Source: Leishmania donovani
Taxonomy: Eukaryota > Euglenozoa > Kinetoplastea > Trypanosomatida > Trypanosomatidae
Assembly (NCBI RefSeq): GCF_000227135.1
Contig: NC_018249.1
Span: 346,903-410,902 of the forward strand
Reading direction: 5' to 3'
Length of the DNA: 64,000 nt
Made by a program: the position numbers and the translations under genes. Position 1 is the first letter of the stretch; each line of letters begins with the position of its first letter. Shown here piece by piece: positions 20,001 to 29,015 of this stretch. The notes under the pieces were generated by a model that was not told the DNA's origin, did not search any database, and was given only the letters and a program-made list of their open reading frames with translations.

Positions 20001-22852
20001 TCTTCCGCTGCCTAAGTTACACGGAGGCACCCGACGGCAATGGAGACCGCGAGCGAGACGGGCAGGTCGGCAGTCCGGCCGCGGATGGACGCACGCCACT
20101 GACTGCGTCGCCGACGCCTGCCGGCGCCGCCTTGGGACTAGCTGCACAACAACCAGAGGGTGCGCTCGGTGAGGAAATGAGCAGCAAAGCCCTGGCGCAG
20201 CGCTCAATTTCTACCACCTCGGCTTCACCTACTGGGCAGCAGCAGCAGCGCGGCGACACGAGTGTTGTGCACCTGTCCAACCGGCTGAGCTTCCATGTGC
20301 GGCGCATGGCGCCACTGCAGCCGGCGCGCCTCCTCCACTTCGATCACGTCCCTGTCCCGGTCGTTGCGTACGATCCTCAGATGATGGAGTGGATGGATAT
20401 GGCTGTCCATCACGTGTTCCGGTTGGTGGATGGCGTTCGTACCGTGGCCGATCTTGTGTTCAGCGTCGCCATGGGCACCACCACTACGCTCGCGGAGGTG
20501 TACGCAGATGCACTTCAGCGGAGCGTCGCGGAGCAGCAGGCCGCGCCTGTGACAGCGCAAAGTACGACTTCCGCAAGTGCCGGCGCCTCCGCAGCGCAGA
20601 GGAGCACCACTGCCCATCGCGATCGCGCCCGCGGTGCTGCCGTCAAAGTTGCGGCGCCCCTCTCCGCGCCGGGAACTGCTGCCGCTGCTTCGGCGGCGGC
20701 GGCGGTGGTGGAAGTGCATGGGTCTGGCGAGTCGGCTGCAGAAGCTGCTAATGTGGCTGGTCGGGGGGCCAGTGCTGCTGGGAGCCCGAGCCAGTCGATC
20801 GTCGTGTCCGTTCCGATCGATATCCATCCGTGCCCGTCCTTGCTGCCTGGCGTTCGCTACCCCGCCCCAACATCAGCGGCGGCGGCCATCAGTGACGGAC
20901 AGGCGCCGCTACCCAGCCACGTCAACGTGCGCGTCACTCCTGCAGCGGCGATGGGCGCGGGCGCACCGGATACCAGCGCCCCTGTGCGCAGCGGCGCTAA
21001 CGGTCTAGGAACAGCAGTGCCGATCGCATCTGGAGTACCCGACGGCAGCAGTGTGACCTATACCGCCGCGTCCTCGCTGTCGCCGCCGCAAATCTCCGTG
21101 GAGCTCCCACAGACGTGGGTGGCGACGGCAGGGATCGTGATGGAGGCGCTTCTCCACTTGGAGCTGTGCCACCTGATCAAGGTGTACCGCCCATGGACAG
21201 AGGGGACGCTCTACAGCACCACCCACAGTGCGCAAGGGGTACTGCGCAGCGTTCACCACCCGGCTCGCCATGTCCTGGGGCACTATCTTCTCTGCATGGC
21301 GTGGACAGAGCGGCAGGAGTGGAGGGAGACGCGACGGGCATCGGTGGCGTCGCGTATCGTCACGTCTGTCGTCGCGGAGAAGCAGCGCGCCAGCACACCA
21401 CTGAGAATGGCTTCCACCCCGCAACAGTCGTCGACAGCCGCGGAGGTCTCTTCACCACCGTCATCCACAGCACCGGCAACGGCTCTTGCGATAATGCCGG
21501 CAAGCGGCGTCGGCAGTAGAGCCGCCGCCACCAAGGCCGCCGTCGCCGTGAGGTCGCCCGATCGCTTGATGGACCGCAGTGGTTGGTCGCCGCCGGCTTC
21601 CCCGCGGCTGCCGTCGTCGGTCCCGTGCGCCTCTGAAATGCACCGCAGTGGACAGCAACAGCAACTGCCACATCCGCCTCCACCCCTGACACCAGTCGCG
21701 TATCCCAGGAGCCCCTACATGCCATATTTGCCCCAGAGCGATTCTGTGCTGATGGGCGTCGGCGCCGCCCAAGCAGGGGGGTTGGACCCGAGCAGTACCG
21801 ACACACACGTCTCCTCGGCTTCGACGAGCTTGGCGCCATCGCCGCTACGGCACGCGTTGAGTATCGGCGCGTCTGGACGGCTGCAGCTGACTCTCATGAG
21901 CTCCCTCCCCACGTTTTCGCTGCAGCGTTCCGGTGCCAGCTCTGGTGGTGCTATGAGTGGCACCTCGCAGAGGTTTTCTGTGGGGAGCCAAGGCAGCCAA
22001 ACCTGCGGTGGCGGCCTGCTGCCGTGCGCTGCCACAGGTGTTTCGTACGGCAGCAGTTATTCGCAGCAGCAGCAGCAGCGATGGCATCAGCATTTCTATG
22101 TACGCGGCTGTTCGCATGCCGCTCCGCTTCGCTCATGCAGCAGTACCAGCAGCAGCGAGGACAGCTGCGCCTCTGTGTCACGCAGATCGTCGTCGTCCGC
22201 ATCTTCGTCTGTAAGTAGTGATAGCGGCCACTCAAGCGTGTCGTCGTCTTCATCCTCTTCTTCTGCAAACCCAATGCCGATATCCGCCTCGGCCATGCAG
22301 CCGGTGGCCGCGCTGTCGATTGCGGACGCCAGCGCCGCGCAGACATCGGCAACGCCGGCAAAGGTCGAGGCGCCGGGTTTATCTTCTCTGACGCCGGCCC
22401 CCGCTGGAGAAAGCATGCCCGCTCAGGCAAGCAAAGGTGCCGCCGCCGCTGATGGCGTCTCCCGCTCCGCGCAGCATCCGCTGAAATCGCCCAGTGGCGA
22501 CGGCGCTGCAATCGAGAGGCCCGCTGCCGAGCCGACCGCTGCGTCTGCGATCAGGGCGGCAGAGAGCCAAGCTGCGGGGGTCGTGGCTGCCGAAGCGTCG
22601 CGACGGCAGAAGCGACGCCGCCGCCGCCCTTCGCTAAAGGTCTTCGCCCCGACGGAAGCGGACGTGAACCGAGCCGCAGCTGCCGCCTTGTGTGCGCTCG
22701 CTAAGTTTAACAACGCCAGCGTCTTATCCGTGCAGGAGGAGATGCGGCGCATCCCGGTGTGGGCAACCAGCTTCAACGATTGGTCCGACCGCTGCGTGAA
22801 GGCATTGGTGGAGGTGGCGGTACTGAACAACTGGTTAGAGGATGTGTCGTAA
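17012..22852 (+). CDS. NPRL2: NPRL2-like (GATOR1/SEACIT) protein with large disordered insertions
   Basis: A 1946-residue protein in which short conserved blocks are spread between huge Ser/Ala/Thr/Pro-rich insertions. Block 1 (about 29-58, FRLECVLLFALDVVRGPYIH) looks like the start of an NPRL2 longin domain. Block 2 (about 475-570) contains GLLFLYYPEDIPGEHYQRKT, then a strand and a long helix. Block 3 (about 1084-1154) matches the PVPVVAYD...GVRTVADLVFSVAM region of NPRL2. Block 4 (about 1368-1405) and the last 60 residues resemble its C-terminal helical parts. Human NPRL2 is about 380 residues, so most of this protein is extra. The YQR at 509-511 aligns with the human segment carrying the GAP arginine finger (Arg78), giving Arg511. 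Known role of the family: with NPRL3 and DEPDC5, it inhibits TORC1 by acting on Rag GTPases. Function here is inferred. An in-frame ATG at 17036 is an alternative start. Confidence 0.7.
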   Translation: MQQSHANNMVRNTAAATSTAPSANCASSDTLFRLECVLLFALDVVRGPYIHSCAPAHPPEAIRSFLESQAAPASPSSAAAPYSAAAAAASPAVGAEPARRGSLPLPPPPSPDLKKVSAEMIGDDTTRMSPAGSNCDVATAVPYTKMANAAMHPSPSFGACSIGGGDGGLVDASPALELGSLQHSARTPLLKEQRLSPLSLANRAGAAAGLSASMLGNITGGDVRSVSFSPVAQSHLVGLRDTTGQTETRALAVDTSGTNHAASEDSAAFSLSPQTCTNESQLTPPRPSPKVGSSALAASPSIGGGDAPTAGISPGEYSGEPAHTNAGHYRDARSEVAHALERRTNVDSGNTPTRRLPEAPAVTTTTDAHCSNTSSPNATPVSTPPMTTAPPSASINRGVAVPGAATERCAVTEGQQQLPHHRHPQHLLPSSPQVWPSLHLTTTAATRGTPLPPTSTTAATTAADNGRMSGYNDVFVPRSEFCRRVLWLYPAESGLLFLYYPEDIPGEHYQRKTLRYSLCLVFRVDHKQMTIGDGLLHQLVHPYSVVLTNIAEELREAELKYAYMIRGLRSFDSASWQMSRLALKSPIPSLPTTATTAFNVAAQSPVASFMAGAHVAEVAEDADEGVGQAHLATPPELPSSAIQKPCTILGGRVTGQADTTAPSTTTTTAVAMTAGAIFNAPSSTSASPNSYHPPFLEHSGAVPAAVSVAVAAGGTNRLHPPSKMADRTSSSLMSPQQPAAPPLGDEGTEAHGSAEAATATISGGCSSQQCEDSARVAKSRRDGDGGSLASGVHGCGDSSPNAITAAAASHTAHASSSHCSISFSPPTGAHIGSSGGSTAATAGDSGIRSSSSYLTNMESLEIAITPPSSSSLPVRSRTISETAATFHFPLAQPRALEESASMAASGSAACSSFSLTAAPASVPYVALGGAVKAHCGGGRQQQHSMAGASAATPPRVPSPFQGPAPTTAVASMHILNAFITPPTEPKWTPLSELVDELFRCLSYTEAPDGNGDRERDGQVGSPAADGRTPLTASPTPAGAALGLAAQQPEGALGEEMSSKALAQRSISTTSASPTGQQQQRGDTSVVHLSNRLSFHVRRMAPLQPARLLHFDHVPVPVVAYDPQMMEWMDMAVHHVFRLVDGVRTVADLVFSVAMGTTTTLAEVYADALQRSVAEQQAAPVTAQSTTSASAGASAAQRSTTAHRDRARGAAVKVAAPLSAPGTAAAASAAAAVVEVHGSGESAAEAANVAGRGASAAGSPSQSIVVSVPIDIHPCPSLLPGVRYPAPTSAAAAISDGQAPLPSHVNVRVTPAAAMGAGAPDTSAPVRSGANGLGTAVPIASGVPDGSSVTYTAASSLSPPQISVELPQTWVATAGIVMEALLHLELCHLIKVYRPWTEGTLYSTTHSAQGVLRSVHHPARHVLGHYLLCMAWTERQEWRETRRASVASRIVTSVVAEKQRASTPLRMASTPQQSSTAAEVSSPPSSTAPATALAIMPASGVGSRAAATKAAVAVRSPDRLMDRSGWSPPASPRLPSSVPCASEMHRSGQQQQLPHPPPPLTPVAYPRSPYMPYLPQSDSVLMGVGAAQAGGLDPSSTDTHVSSASTSLAPSPLRHALSIGASGRLQLTLMSSLPTFSLQRSGASSGGAMSGTSQRFSVGSQGSQTCGGGLLPCAATGVSYGSSYSQQQQQRWHQHFYVRGCSHAAPLRSCSSTSSSEDSCASVSRRSSSSASSSVSSDSGHSSVSSSSSSSSANPMPISASAMQPVAALSIADASAAQTSATPAKVEAPGLSSLTPAPAGESMPAQASKGAAAADGVSRSAQHPLKSPSGDGAAIERPAAEPTAASAIRAAESQAAGVVAAEASRRQKRRRRRPSLKVFAPTEADVNRAAAAALCALAKFNNASVLSVQEEMRRIPVWATSFNDWSDRCVKALVEVAVLNNWLEDVS

Positions 22853-23285
22853 TAGCGGTGCAAACATCGATGGTGGGGAACGCCATGCTGAACGGTGATG
22901 AACACGTCTTCTCGTGCGTCGATAGGGCACCCGTATCAGGTACGTGTACGTGTTCGTCTGGGTGTGCAAGCGACCATGATCTGCGCGTATTACTCGGGGG
23001 AAACGAAAAAAAAAAAGAAACACAGAAAGCCATAAGCGCTAATCGGAGCAGAGGCGGGGGCGGGCGGGGGCGGCAGCGGCCGGCTCATGAGCTCTTTGGC
23101 AGCTGCTGGAAAGTGATGATGTGGGCGTCGATGAGCGTGCGTGTGCGCGTCGACCCCGCTAAGGGGCAACGGTGCAAGGAGATGGCTCACGTGCGGCGCA
23201 CATTCGCGGCTGTTCACACTTTTTTTTTTGCGTGTATGGCGCAGCTCACGCATCTCTACCTTGTAATCTGCATCGGCCAGGGGGG

Positions 23286-23357
23286 GAGCAAGGGCACGCG
23301 AGGTGCACGCGCCACCGCACCGGCAAAAGAGCATGTGCACCTCGCGTGCCCTTGCTC
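23286..23357 (+). repeat. Perfect 23-bp inverted repeat (hairpin)
   Basis: Arms 23286-23308 and 23335-23357 are exact reverse complements, separated by a 26-nt loop. The stem is GC-rich, so the RNA should fold very stably. It lies between the NPRL2-like stop and the small membrane-protein ORF, thus in a 3' UTR or in RNA removed by trans-splicing. No coding frame explains it. Confidence 0.92.
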
Positions 23358-23571
23358 GAATGATATGGCATGATGCCCACGCGCGTCCCTTACCCCATCC
23401 TCTCTCCTCCTCTCTCCCTCATGACCGCGGGCGACTCACGCCAAGACCATAAATACATTCGTGTGACCAGTAACTCTAGTGGAGCAGCAGCTGGGCAACG
23501 CAACCCCCCTGTTCTCTTCTCCTCCTCCGCCCCTATCGCCGGCCCTCACCCTCATCTCCAGCGCCGCGACC

Positions 23572-23579
23572 GTTTTCAG
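23572..23579 (+). promoter_or_regulatory. Candidate spliced-leader acceptor for the small ORF
   Basis: GTTTTCAG (AG at 23578-23579) follows a pyrimidine-rich stretch at about 23505-23560 and lies about 70 nt before the ATG at 23648. It supports the small ORF as a real transcript. Confidence 0.4.
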
Positions 23580-23647
23580 CAGTGCATAGACATAGGCGCA
23601 CCCACGCGCATACGCCTCCGACCCCCTACCGCCCTGTTTTCATCATC

Positions 23648-23848
23648 ATGGACCCCTACTACTGCTTGCTGGCGTTAATGTTCGCCTTCGTGTGTTTCAC
23701 ACTGTTCCTGCTCACACGCAGCGCTGGTAGGATCGCGAAGGAACGTGAGGCTGAGGCTGAGGCCGCCGCCGCAGCCTCCTCGGTGAGGGAGGGCGAAAGC
23801 GTCGCCATGGGCAGCACCCGCGTCCGCCGTGCCCGCCGAGAGGAGTAA
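23648..23848 (+). CDS. Small single-pass membrane protein (66 aa)
   Basis: A short ORF of 66 residues. The first 25 residues (MDPYYCLLALMFAFVCFTLF and onward) are a clear hydrophobic membrane segment or uncleaved signal anchor. A charged helix follows with Glu/Ala repeats (EREAEAEAAAAA) and a basic end (RVRRARREE). It is not recognised as a known family. Evidence for reality is indirect: an ATG about 70 nt after a good acceptor, GC-rich codon choice, a sensible membrane topology and a position between two structured inverted repeats. The frame is open further upstream, to an AUA-rich region without ATG, so this is the first usable ATG. It could be a small subunit or assembly factor of a membrane complex, but nothing here shows which. 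Confidence 0.55.
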   Translation: MDPYYCLLALMFAFVCFTLFLLTRSAGRIAKEREAEAEAAAAASSVREGESVAMGSTRVRRARREE

Positions 23849-25144
23849 GAAAAGGCGAAGAAGTGGTGGACAGTCTACATATGCGCGTAGGTGCGCTCAT
23901 TCAAGCGAAGTGGTTGCGATGGTCGCTTTCCGACGCATATCCTTGAGCACAGGCATACAAACACACACCTCTACACGCGAGGTGTCCCGTGCTTGTATGG
24001 CGTTGTCTTTTTCTTTTCCGTCCTTTAGTATGCGTGTGTGCATGCACAAGGATATGCGTCGTCGTCGCTCTGTCTTTTTATCACTGCCCGCATCTGCGTG
24101 CTTGTGTGCTGGTGCCGCCGTACCTTGCTGTTGGAGGGGGGCCGTCTGGTGACTCGATCGCCTTGGCGATATGGTTTGCGAGTTGTCCACTGTCTCTCTG
24201 AGCACGGTTGCAGTAATGATTGTACCTAAGTAGCTCTTCACCTTCTCCCTATCATTGGATAGTACCGGTGCCGCCCCTCATCCTCCCCCCCCCACCCGCA
24301 ACGACAAGGAGAGGGTGAGGCAGAGCAGCAGAGGAGGACAGGTGATGTGAAAGAGGCCATGAGAGCATGAAAAAGGATGCACGCAAACACACCCGAGAAT
24401 GCATACGGCGCTCGTGCGTGTGTGCACTCGACGACTTCAGCGGTTCGAGGCCCCCGCCGTCGTTCCCTCTGGGTGCCAGTGCCTCTGTTCAGACGCGCCC
24501 TCCCCACCTCATCCTTTTACGCCGGGTCAAACACATGGTGCGCGCATGCGCACACCCGGATAGCGAAGTGCCCCGCGCAAGGCTGGCACTCCAGCGACGT
24601 AAACTTTTTTCCGGCGAAGGCAGACGAAAAATCGCGACAAACCCCGGACGGTGGTCTGTGTGCAGTGGCGCAGGATATCATCTCGGGTTGCATGATGTAG
24701 GTGTTTGCGAGCTGTGGAGATTCACCGCGTTGTCGGCCTCGCCAACCCTTCTCCTCCCTCTTGCACACACACACATGCATACGCATACGCTTTCCTCCTC
24801 TGCCCTCGTGCTTCGCCATTTTTGAGACACATCGCACACACACACACACATACATACAGATAAGTATACACTCATACGTACGGCCACATTCGGTAGGAAT
24901 AACACGTGGAGCGTACTCCCTGCCTGCTGCGCCTCGGTGATGCTGTGTGCAGAAGGTACCAATCGTCGCGCTCTTCTTTATCTGTGTTGTGCAGCCTACA
25001 GGTACCCACACGCACGCGCGCACGCAAGGGGACCTTCAACGCGCATTGTGCGAGCGAGCACAGCCGGGCGAGATAACGAAAAGAGCGGTGCGGGCAGGAC
25101 GCAGTGCGCCGCAACGAAACAGGGAGGCAGAGACGTTCACCAGC
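23849..25144. other. Intergenic region with nested inverted repeat
   Basis: No gene supported. It contains the inverted repeat 23931-24061, C-rich and TG/CA tracts, (CA)n near 24838-24850, and an acceptor candidate (pyrimidine stretch about 24969-24992, AG at 24993-24994) for the WD40 gene. Confidence 0.6.
23931..24061 (+). repeat. Nested inverted repeat downstream of the small ORF
   Basis: Outer arms of 15 nt, 23931-23945 and 24047-24061, are exact reverse complements. Within them, ACACCTC (23965-23971) pairs with GAGGTGT (23979-23985) across a 7-nt loop, and CATACAA pairs with TTGTATG around that hairpin. The structure starts 83 nt after the stop of the small ORF. Confidence 0.75.
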
Positions 25145-27913
25145 ATGAGCAACAACTACTCGCCTTTCTCGACTGCGCCCGTCGCGCGTGGCACCGGTGT
25201 GTCGGCGGCCTATAACCACCATCTGCATCAGCATCACCATGCGAGTAGTAGCAACAGCAACGGTCTCATGGATGGAATGCTGCCACCGCCGCTAGGGACC
25301 CGGTCGCCGGGTGTTCCGGCAGCAGCGGTCATCGGCAGGGGTGGTAGCGGGGGTGGCATGCTGCCGTATCCGATTCCGCCTCCTCAGTCTCAGCAACAGC
25401 AGCAGCACGCGACATCCGCCTCCATCATGAGCACTTGCGGTCCAACAGGCAACGTCGGTGCGGGAATGCCCAGCAGCGGCCCAGCCGTCCCGGCACCCCG
25501 GTCCGCCGCCACCCTACTTGCTGAGGCCACCGGCGCGCCACCGCCGCCGCCGGCTCCATCGCGCGTGCCAGGCAACACCGCAAGCATGGCTTCTGCTGCT
25601 GCTGCTGGAGGTCTCGCTGCGGGCATTGCCGGTGCGACGGCAGCAGCGCCCCTGCTTGGTGCTCCTTCGGTGCCGACTATTACGCCGTCCTTGGCAGCAC
25701 TAGCGGCAACAGCGCCCGATTCGGCTGCCGCGGCGTCGGCGGCCGCATTAGTGTCGCCATCGTTCAAGGTCTTCACCACATCTGCGGCGGCCATGCTGTC
25801 ATCGATGGCGGAGGCTGGCGGGTTGGCGGACCCAGTAGAGGGCACTGGTGGTACCGCCGCCTGCTCCGTAGCTGGTGCCCCGGTTGCCGCCGCTGCTGCA
25901 GCATCCGCCGCGACTTCCTTGGTGCCGGCACGGCCGCCTGCCATCAACCCTCACTCCAAGGTTGAAATCCAGTTTACGTTGCCGACCACACAGGAGCGCG
26001 TTGACGCAGACGAGTGTGACGCGTTCGGCTTCGAGGAAGAGTCGGAAGATGACTATGCCGCCGACATCCTTACGCAAGTCTTGATGACGATCAAGGACGT
26101 CGACCGCAATAATGATCCGGAGGAGGCGGATCTGGAGCTGCGTGGAAAGGAGTGGTACACCTTCATCCTCGACAGCGGCGACGCCCGCCAGGCAGCAGCG
26201 GCTCTGAAGGCGAAGATGTCGCAGCTGACGGACAACGAACTGCGTGTGATGCTGAACGGCTTGGCCAGCGCTATCATCTATCACAACACCTGGGCCGCTG
26301 TCTTGCACTTGGGGATCCAAGAGAAGGCCACGCTGCGCCATCTGGTCCTGCGCATTGTCCTGAAGATGCTCGTCGCGCACCGCTGTATGCCGTGCGAGGC
26401 AGAGAAGTACGTGGCGGTTCTGGTAAAGATGCTCATCGTAGGCTGGGTAAGCATGAAGGGAACTCTCGACACCGTCGAGCTGTGCCTGCAGCACGATGAG
26501 CTTATCCATATCGGGCTGCGCATCGTTGAGCACAGTTTCCATAAGTCGCGAAGAGTCTTAGAACTTCGCGCCGCCTTAGCGACTCGGCCGCGTCTTGCGC
26601 GGCGCCTCGCGGAGCTGTACGCCACGGAGCCACGGTTTGAAGTGGATGTCGCGCTTGTCACACGCTGGTGGCGCGGGACACCGCCGACAATCTACTGCTC
26701 CGTGCCGATGGAGAACTCCCAAGGGGATTCGCTGTCGAACCCCGTGACGTGCATGGCGTACTTCGGCGTCCGTGATGAGGTGGTGACAGGTGACATGAGC
26801 GGCGCAGTCACTCTTTGGGGTCCGCCGGGGTCGTGCCGTCAGCCGTCGGCCAAGAACCCGTTAGGGCTCCCGCACGTGAGCGTTCGCCCCCGTGGCGTCG
26901 TGCCGCTGCCGATGAACTGCGTCCCTGTCGCGATGGCTGGCCAGCGCTTGGATGGGCAATACCTTGCCATCGCCGGCATGCCGTTCAAGTCGCGCAAGCC
27001 GTACTCGAAGTACTGTGGGCGACCGGCCGTTAGGCCGTCCTCGACTTCGGCTGCTGCCACCGCGATGGCGGCCGCCGATGGTGCGGTGGACGGAGCGTGC
27101 GTGGCAGGGGATGCGGCGAGCATGGCGGCAGGGGCGGCGGTTGGCACAGGCAGCGCCGGCGCCATCATCGTCATCACATGCAACGAGAACTCGATCCGGT
27201 GGAACAAGGGCGAGATCGTCATGCGGCCGCCAGGAATTGCCCTGACCGCGATCACGGCGTTCCGAAACTCCATCGTTGTCGTCGGCGAGAGCGCTGTCAG
27301 CGCCGCTGCCGCTGGTGGGCCCGGTGCGGCGGGTGTGTTGAGCGGCAACGCCAGCGCCCCTCACAGACTCAGCTTTGTCGATGTCATGAGCGGCAGCGTC
27401 ATGCGCCAACTTCCCAAGGCGCATGACGACTACATCACCGCGCTGACAGTGCTCGAGGAGAGCAGCTACGTTCTTCTCTCCGGCGGCCGCGATGCCGCGG
27501 TGAAGATGTGGGACCCGCGCTCGCGCGAGGACACCCCTGTCGTAAACACAGCGCTCTGCACCGGCGCGCTCCACCACGAGACCACCATCTCTTCGATCCA
27601 CACGACCCGCTACAACATCATCACAACTGACGTCTACGGTGCCATGGTCGTGTGGGACCTCCGCAACATGGCGGCGCCCTACAAGCGGCATCAATTCGCG
27701 TACCCTATCGCAGAGGCTACGCTCATTCAACAGAATCGTGCTGCACTCGCGACGACGCGCGGTATCATGACGGTCTCGCTTGACACGCTTGGGCCCCAGG
27801 ACCTGTACTACGATAAGGGCATCTGCACCCGTCTGCTGGCGAACGACGCCGGCAACCTCCTCTTCGTAGCGCGGGAGGGCGAGCTGGACGTGTTTGCCGT
27901 GTCGAACTTCTAA
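25145..27913 (+). CDS. WD40-repeat protein with helical mid-domain
   Basis: A 922-residue protein with three parts. Residues 1 to about 265 are low-complexity Ala/Pro/Ser/His and probably disordered. Residues about 270-512 form a helix-rich domain that starts with an acidic stretch (DAFGFEEESEDDYAADI), with no family I recognise. Residues about 520-922 form a WD40-type propeller, with blades ending in motifs such as GRDAAVKMWDP and VYGAMVVWDLRN, and an Ala/Gly-rich insertion at about 630-670. WD40 proteins act as scaffolds in complexes. The helical part followed by the propeller suggests a complex subunit, such as a coat, SEA/GATOR-like or flagellar-transport factor, but none can be chosen. 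The frame is open upstream without an ATG before MSNNYSPFST, so this start is taken; the acceptor candidate at 24993-24994 leaves a 150-nt leader. Confidence 0.8.
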   Translation: MSNNYSPFSTAPVARGTGVSAAYNHHLHQHHHASSSNSNGLMDGMLPPPLGTRSPGVPAAAVIGRGGSGGGMLPYPIPPPQSQQQQQHATSASIMSTCGPTGNVGAGMPSSGPAVPAPRSAATLLAEATGAPPPPPAPSRVPGNTASMASAAAAGGLAAGIAGATAAAPLLGAPSVPTITPSLAALAATAPDSAAAASAAALVSPSFKVFTTSAAAMLSSMAEAGGLADPVEGTGGTAACSVAGAPVAAAAAASAATSLVPARPPAINPHSKVEIQFTLPTTQERVDADECDAFGFEEESEDDYAADILTQVLMTIKDVDRNNDPEEADLELRGKEWYTFILDSGDARQAAAALKAKMSQLTDNELRVMLNGLASAIIYHNTWAAVLHLGIQEKATLRHLVLRIVLKMLVAHRCMPCEAEKYVAVLVKMLIVGWVSMKGTLDTVELCLQHDELIHIGLRIVEHSFHKSRRVLELRAALATRPRLARRLAELYATEPRFEVDVALVTRWWRGTPPTIYCSVPMENSQGDSLSNPVTCMAYFGVRDEVVTGDMSGAVTLWGPPGSCRQPSAKNPLGLPHVSVRPRGVVPLPMNCVPVAMAGQRLDGQYLAIAGMPFKSRKPYSKYCGRPAVRPSSTSAAATAMAAADGAVDGACVAGDAASMAAGAAVGTGSAGAIIVITCNENSIRWNKGEIVMRPPGIALTAITAFRNSIVVVGESAVSAAAAGGPGAAGVLSGNASAPHRLSFVDVMSGSVMRQLPKAHDDYITALTVLEESSYVLLSGGRDAAVKMWDPRSREDTPVVNTALCTGALHHETTISSIHTTRYNIITTDVYGAMVVWDLRNMAAPYKRHQFAYPIAEATLIQQNRAALATTRGIMTVSLDTLGPQDLYYDKGICTRLLANDAGNLLFVAREGELDVFAVSNF

Positions 27914-28902
27914 CCCTGCAGAGAAAAGGAGGGTATCATCTTGGAGGTGGCGATTGAAACGGACGACAAGAAGTGAGGGTGGATGGAGGGTGGGGGGTGG
28001 CAGGAAGCGTCGCCGATGAGGCGCGCATGTGTAGGTGATCACCGTCCTCCGCCATATAAGGCACCCATGTCACGTGATGCGGTGCTCGCTAGAAAGAGAG
28101 AGACACACCATGCGGCGCGCACGGAAGGTGGCAGAGGTGCGGGGGCGACGCTTTACCGGTGGTCTGTTCCTTTTTGTTTTGCGTGCGTGTGCGCCTGCTT
28201 GCCCGAATGTCCTCTGCTGTGTGCACGTTGACTGCATGTATACATGCGTGTGTTTGTGTGGTGGTTGCATGCAAGGCGCATCTGCCCCCCCCTTCTTCAT
28301 GCTCTCCTCTTTTATACCCTCACCTTGTGTTGTTCTTCATAACTGTTGTGGTGAAGCGTGTGAGTGCTTTTGGTGTGCTTGTGGGTTCGTAATGGCGCTG
28401 CCGAAAGCTAACTCGACAACTAGAAGCGGAGAGCTGAAGCAAGGAGCGCACTGTTCTTCCCCCTGCCTTTGCACCCCACTGTAACTCTCCCTCCCTCGCG
28501 GCTCCGCGCGCACTAGAGACGGTCGGAGCACAGCGGGCCAAGGTACAACTTGTGTCGGAGCCCGTGGTCAGCTGCTGCGCCTTCTGTATCTACCTCCTCG
28601 CAGCCTCTGCTCGCGAAGAACAGCGTGCAATGGGGGAGAGTGAGGGCAGTCGCGCAATGCGCGAGGTGAGCTGCAAGGCATGGCTCTTGTCCCCACCTCT
28701 CCTTCTAAGTGTCTGCCTGTGTGTCTGTGTGCTCGTTGCCCACATCTCCTATTGCCTCCATCTCCCTCTCCCTCTCCCTCCCTCTCTTAACTGCATGTCT
28801 GTTGACGTACATGCTCTGCGTTTGCCTGCCCCTCATGCAATGCCACAACAAAGTATTAGTCGGCTGGGCTAACTCCGGTTCTTCTACTGCTGCCTTCCTC
28901 GC

Positions 28903-28936
<34 letters not shown>

Positions 28937-29015
28937 CTCCCTCCTTCACCTTTGCTTTTCTTGTGGGGTGGATCAGCCGCTAGGGTCCCTCTCGGTGCTT
29001 GCGCCAGTGTGTGGA
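27914..29015. other. Intergenic region ending in a (CAG)10 array
   Basis: No gene supported. It holds pyrimidine tracts, TG-rich stretches and, near its end, a (CAG)10 array (28904-28933) followed by a second pyrimidine tract and an AG at 28975-28976. Confidence 0.6.
28881..28976 (+). promoter_or_regulatory. Candidate acceptor region containing (CAG)10
   Basis: A CT-rich tract (28881-28900) runs directly into ten CAG triplets (28904-28933), so ten AG dinucleotides follow the tract. A second tract (28934-28968) is followed by AG at 28975-28976, 39 nt before the ATG. Either tract could direct spliced-leader addition. Confidence 0.4.

Larger units (their letters stand above)
22853..23647. other. 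Intergenic region with a strong hairpin
   Basis: No gene seen. It includes an A run near 23008-23018 and a T run near 23220-23228, the 23-bp perfect inverted repeat at 23286-23357, and pyrimidine tracts at about 23397-23420 and 23505-23527. A TTTTCAG acceptor candidate ends at 23579. Confidence 0.65.

Noticed and set aside
17088..22905. Many open frames on both strands within the NPRL2-like gene
   Set aside because: These are shadow frames of GC-rich, low-complexity coding sequence without domain signatures.
24442..24452. GGTTCGAGGCC, a match to the tRNA/Pol III B-box consensus
   Set aside because: No A-box lies at the proper distance upstream and no cloverleaf can be drawn around it.
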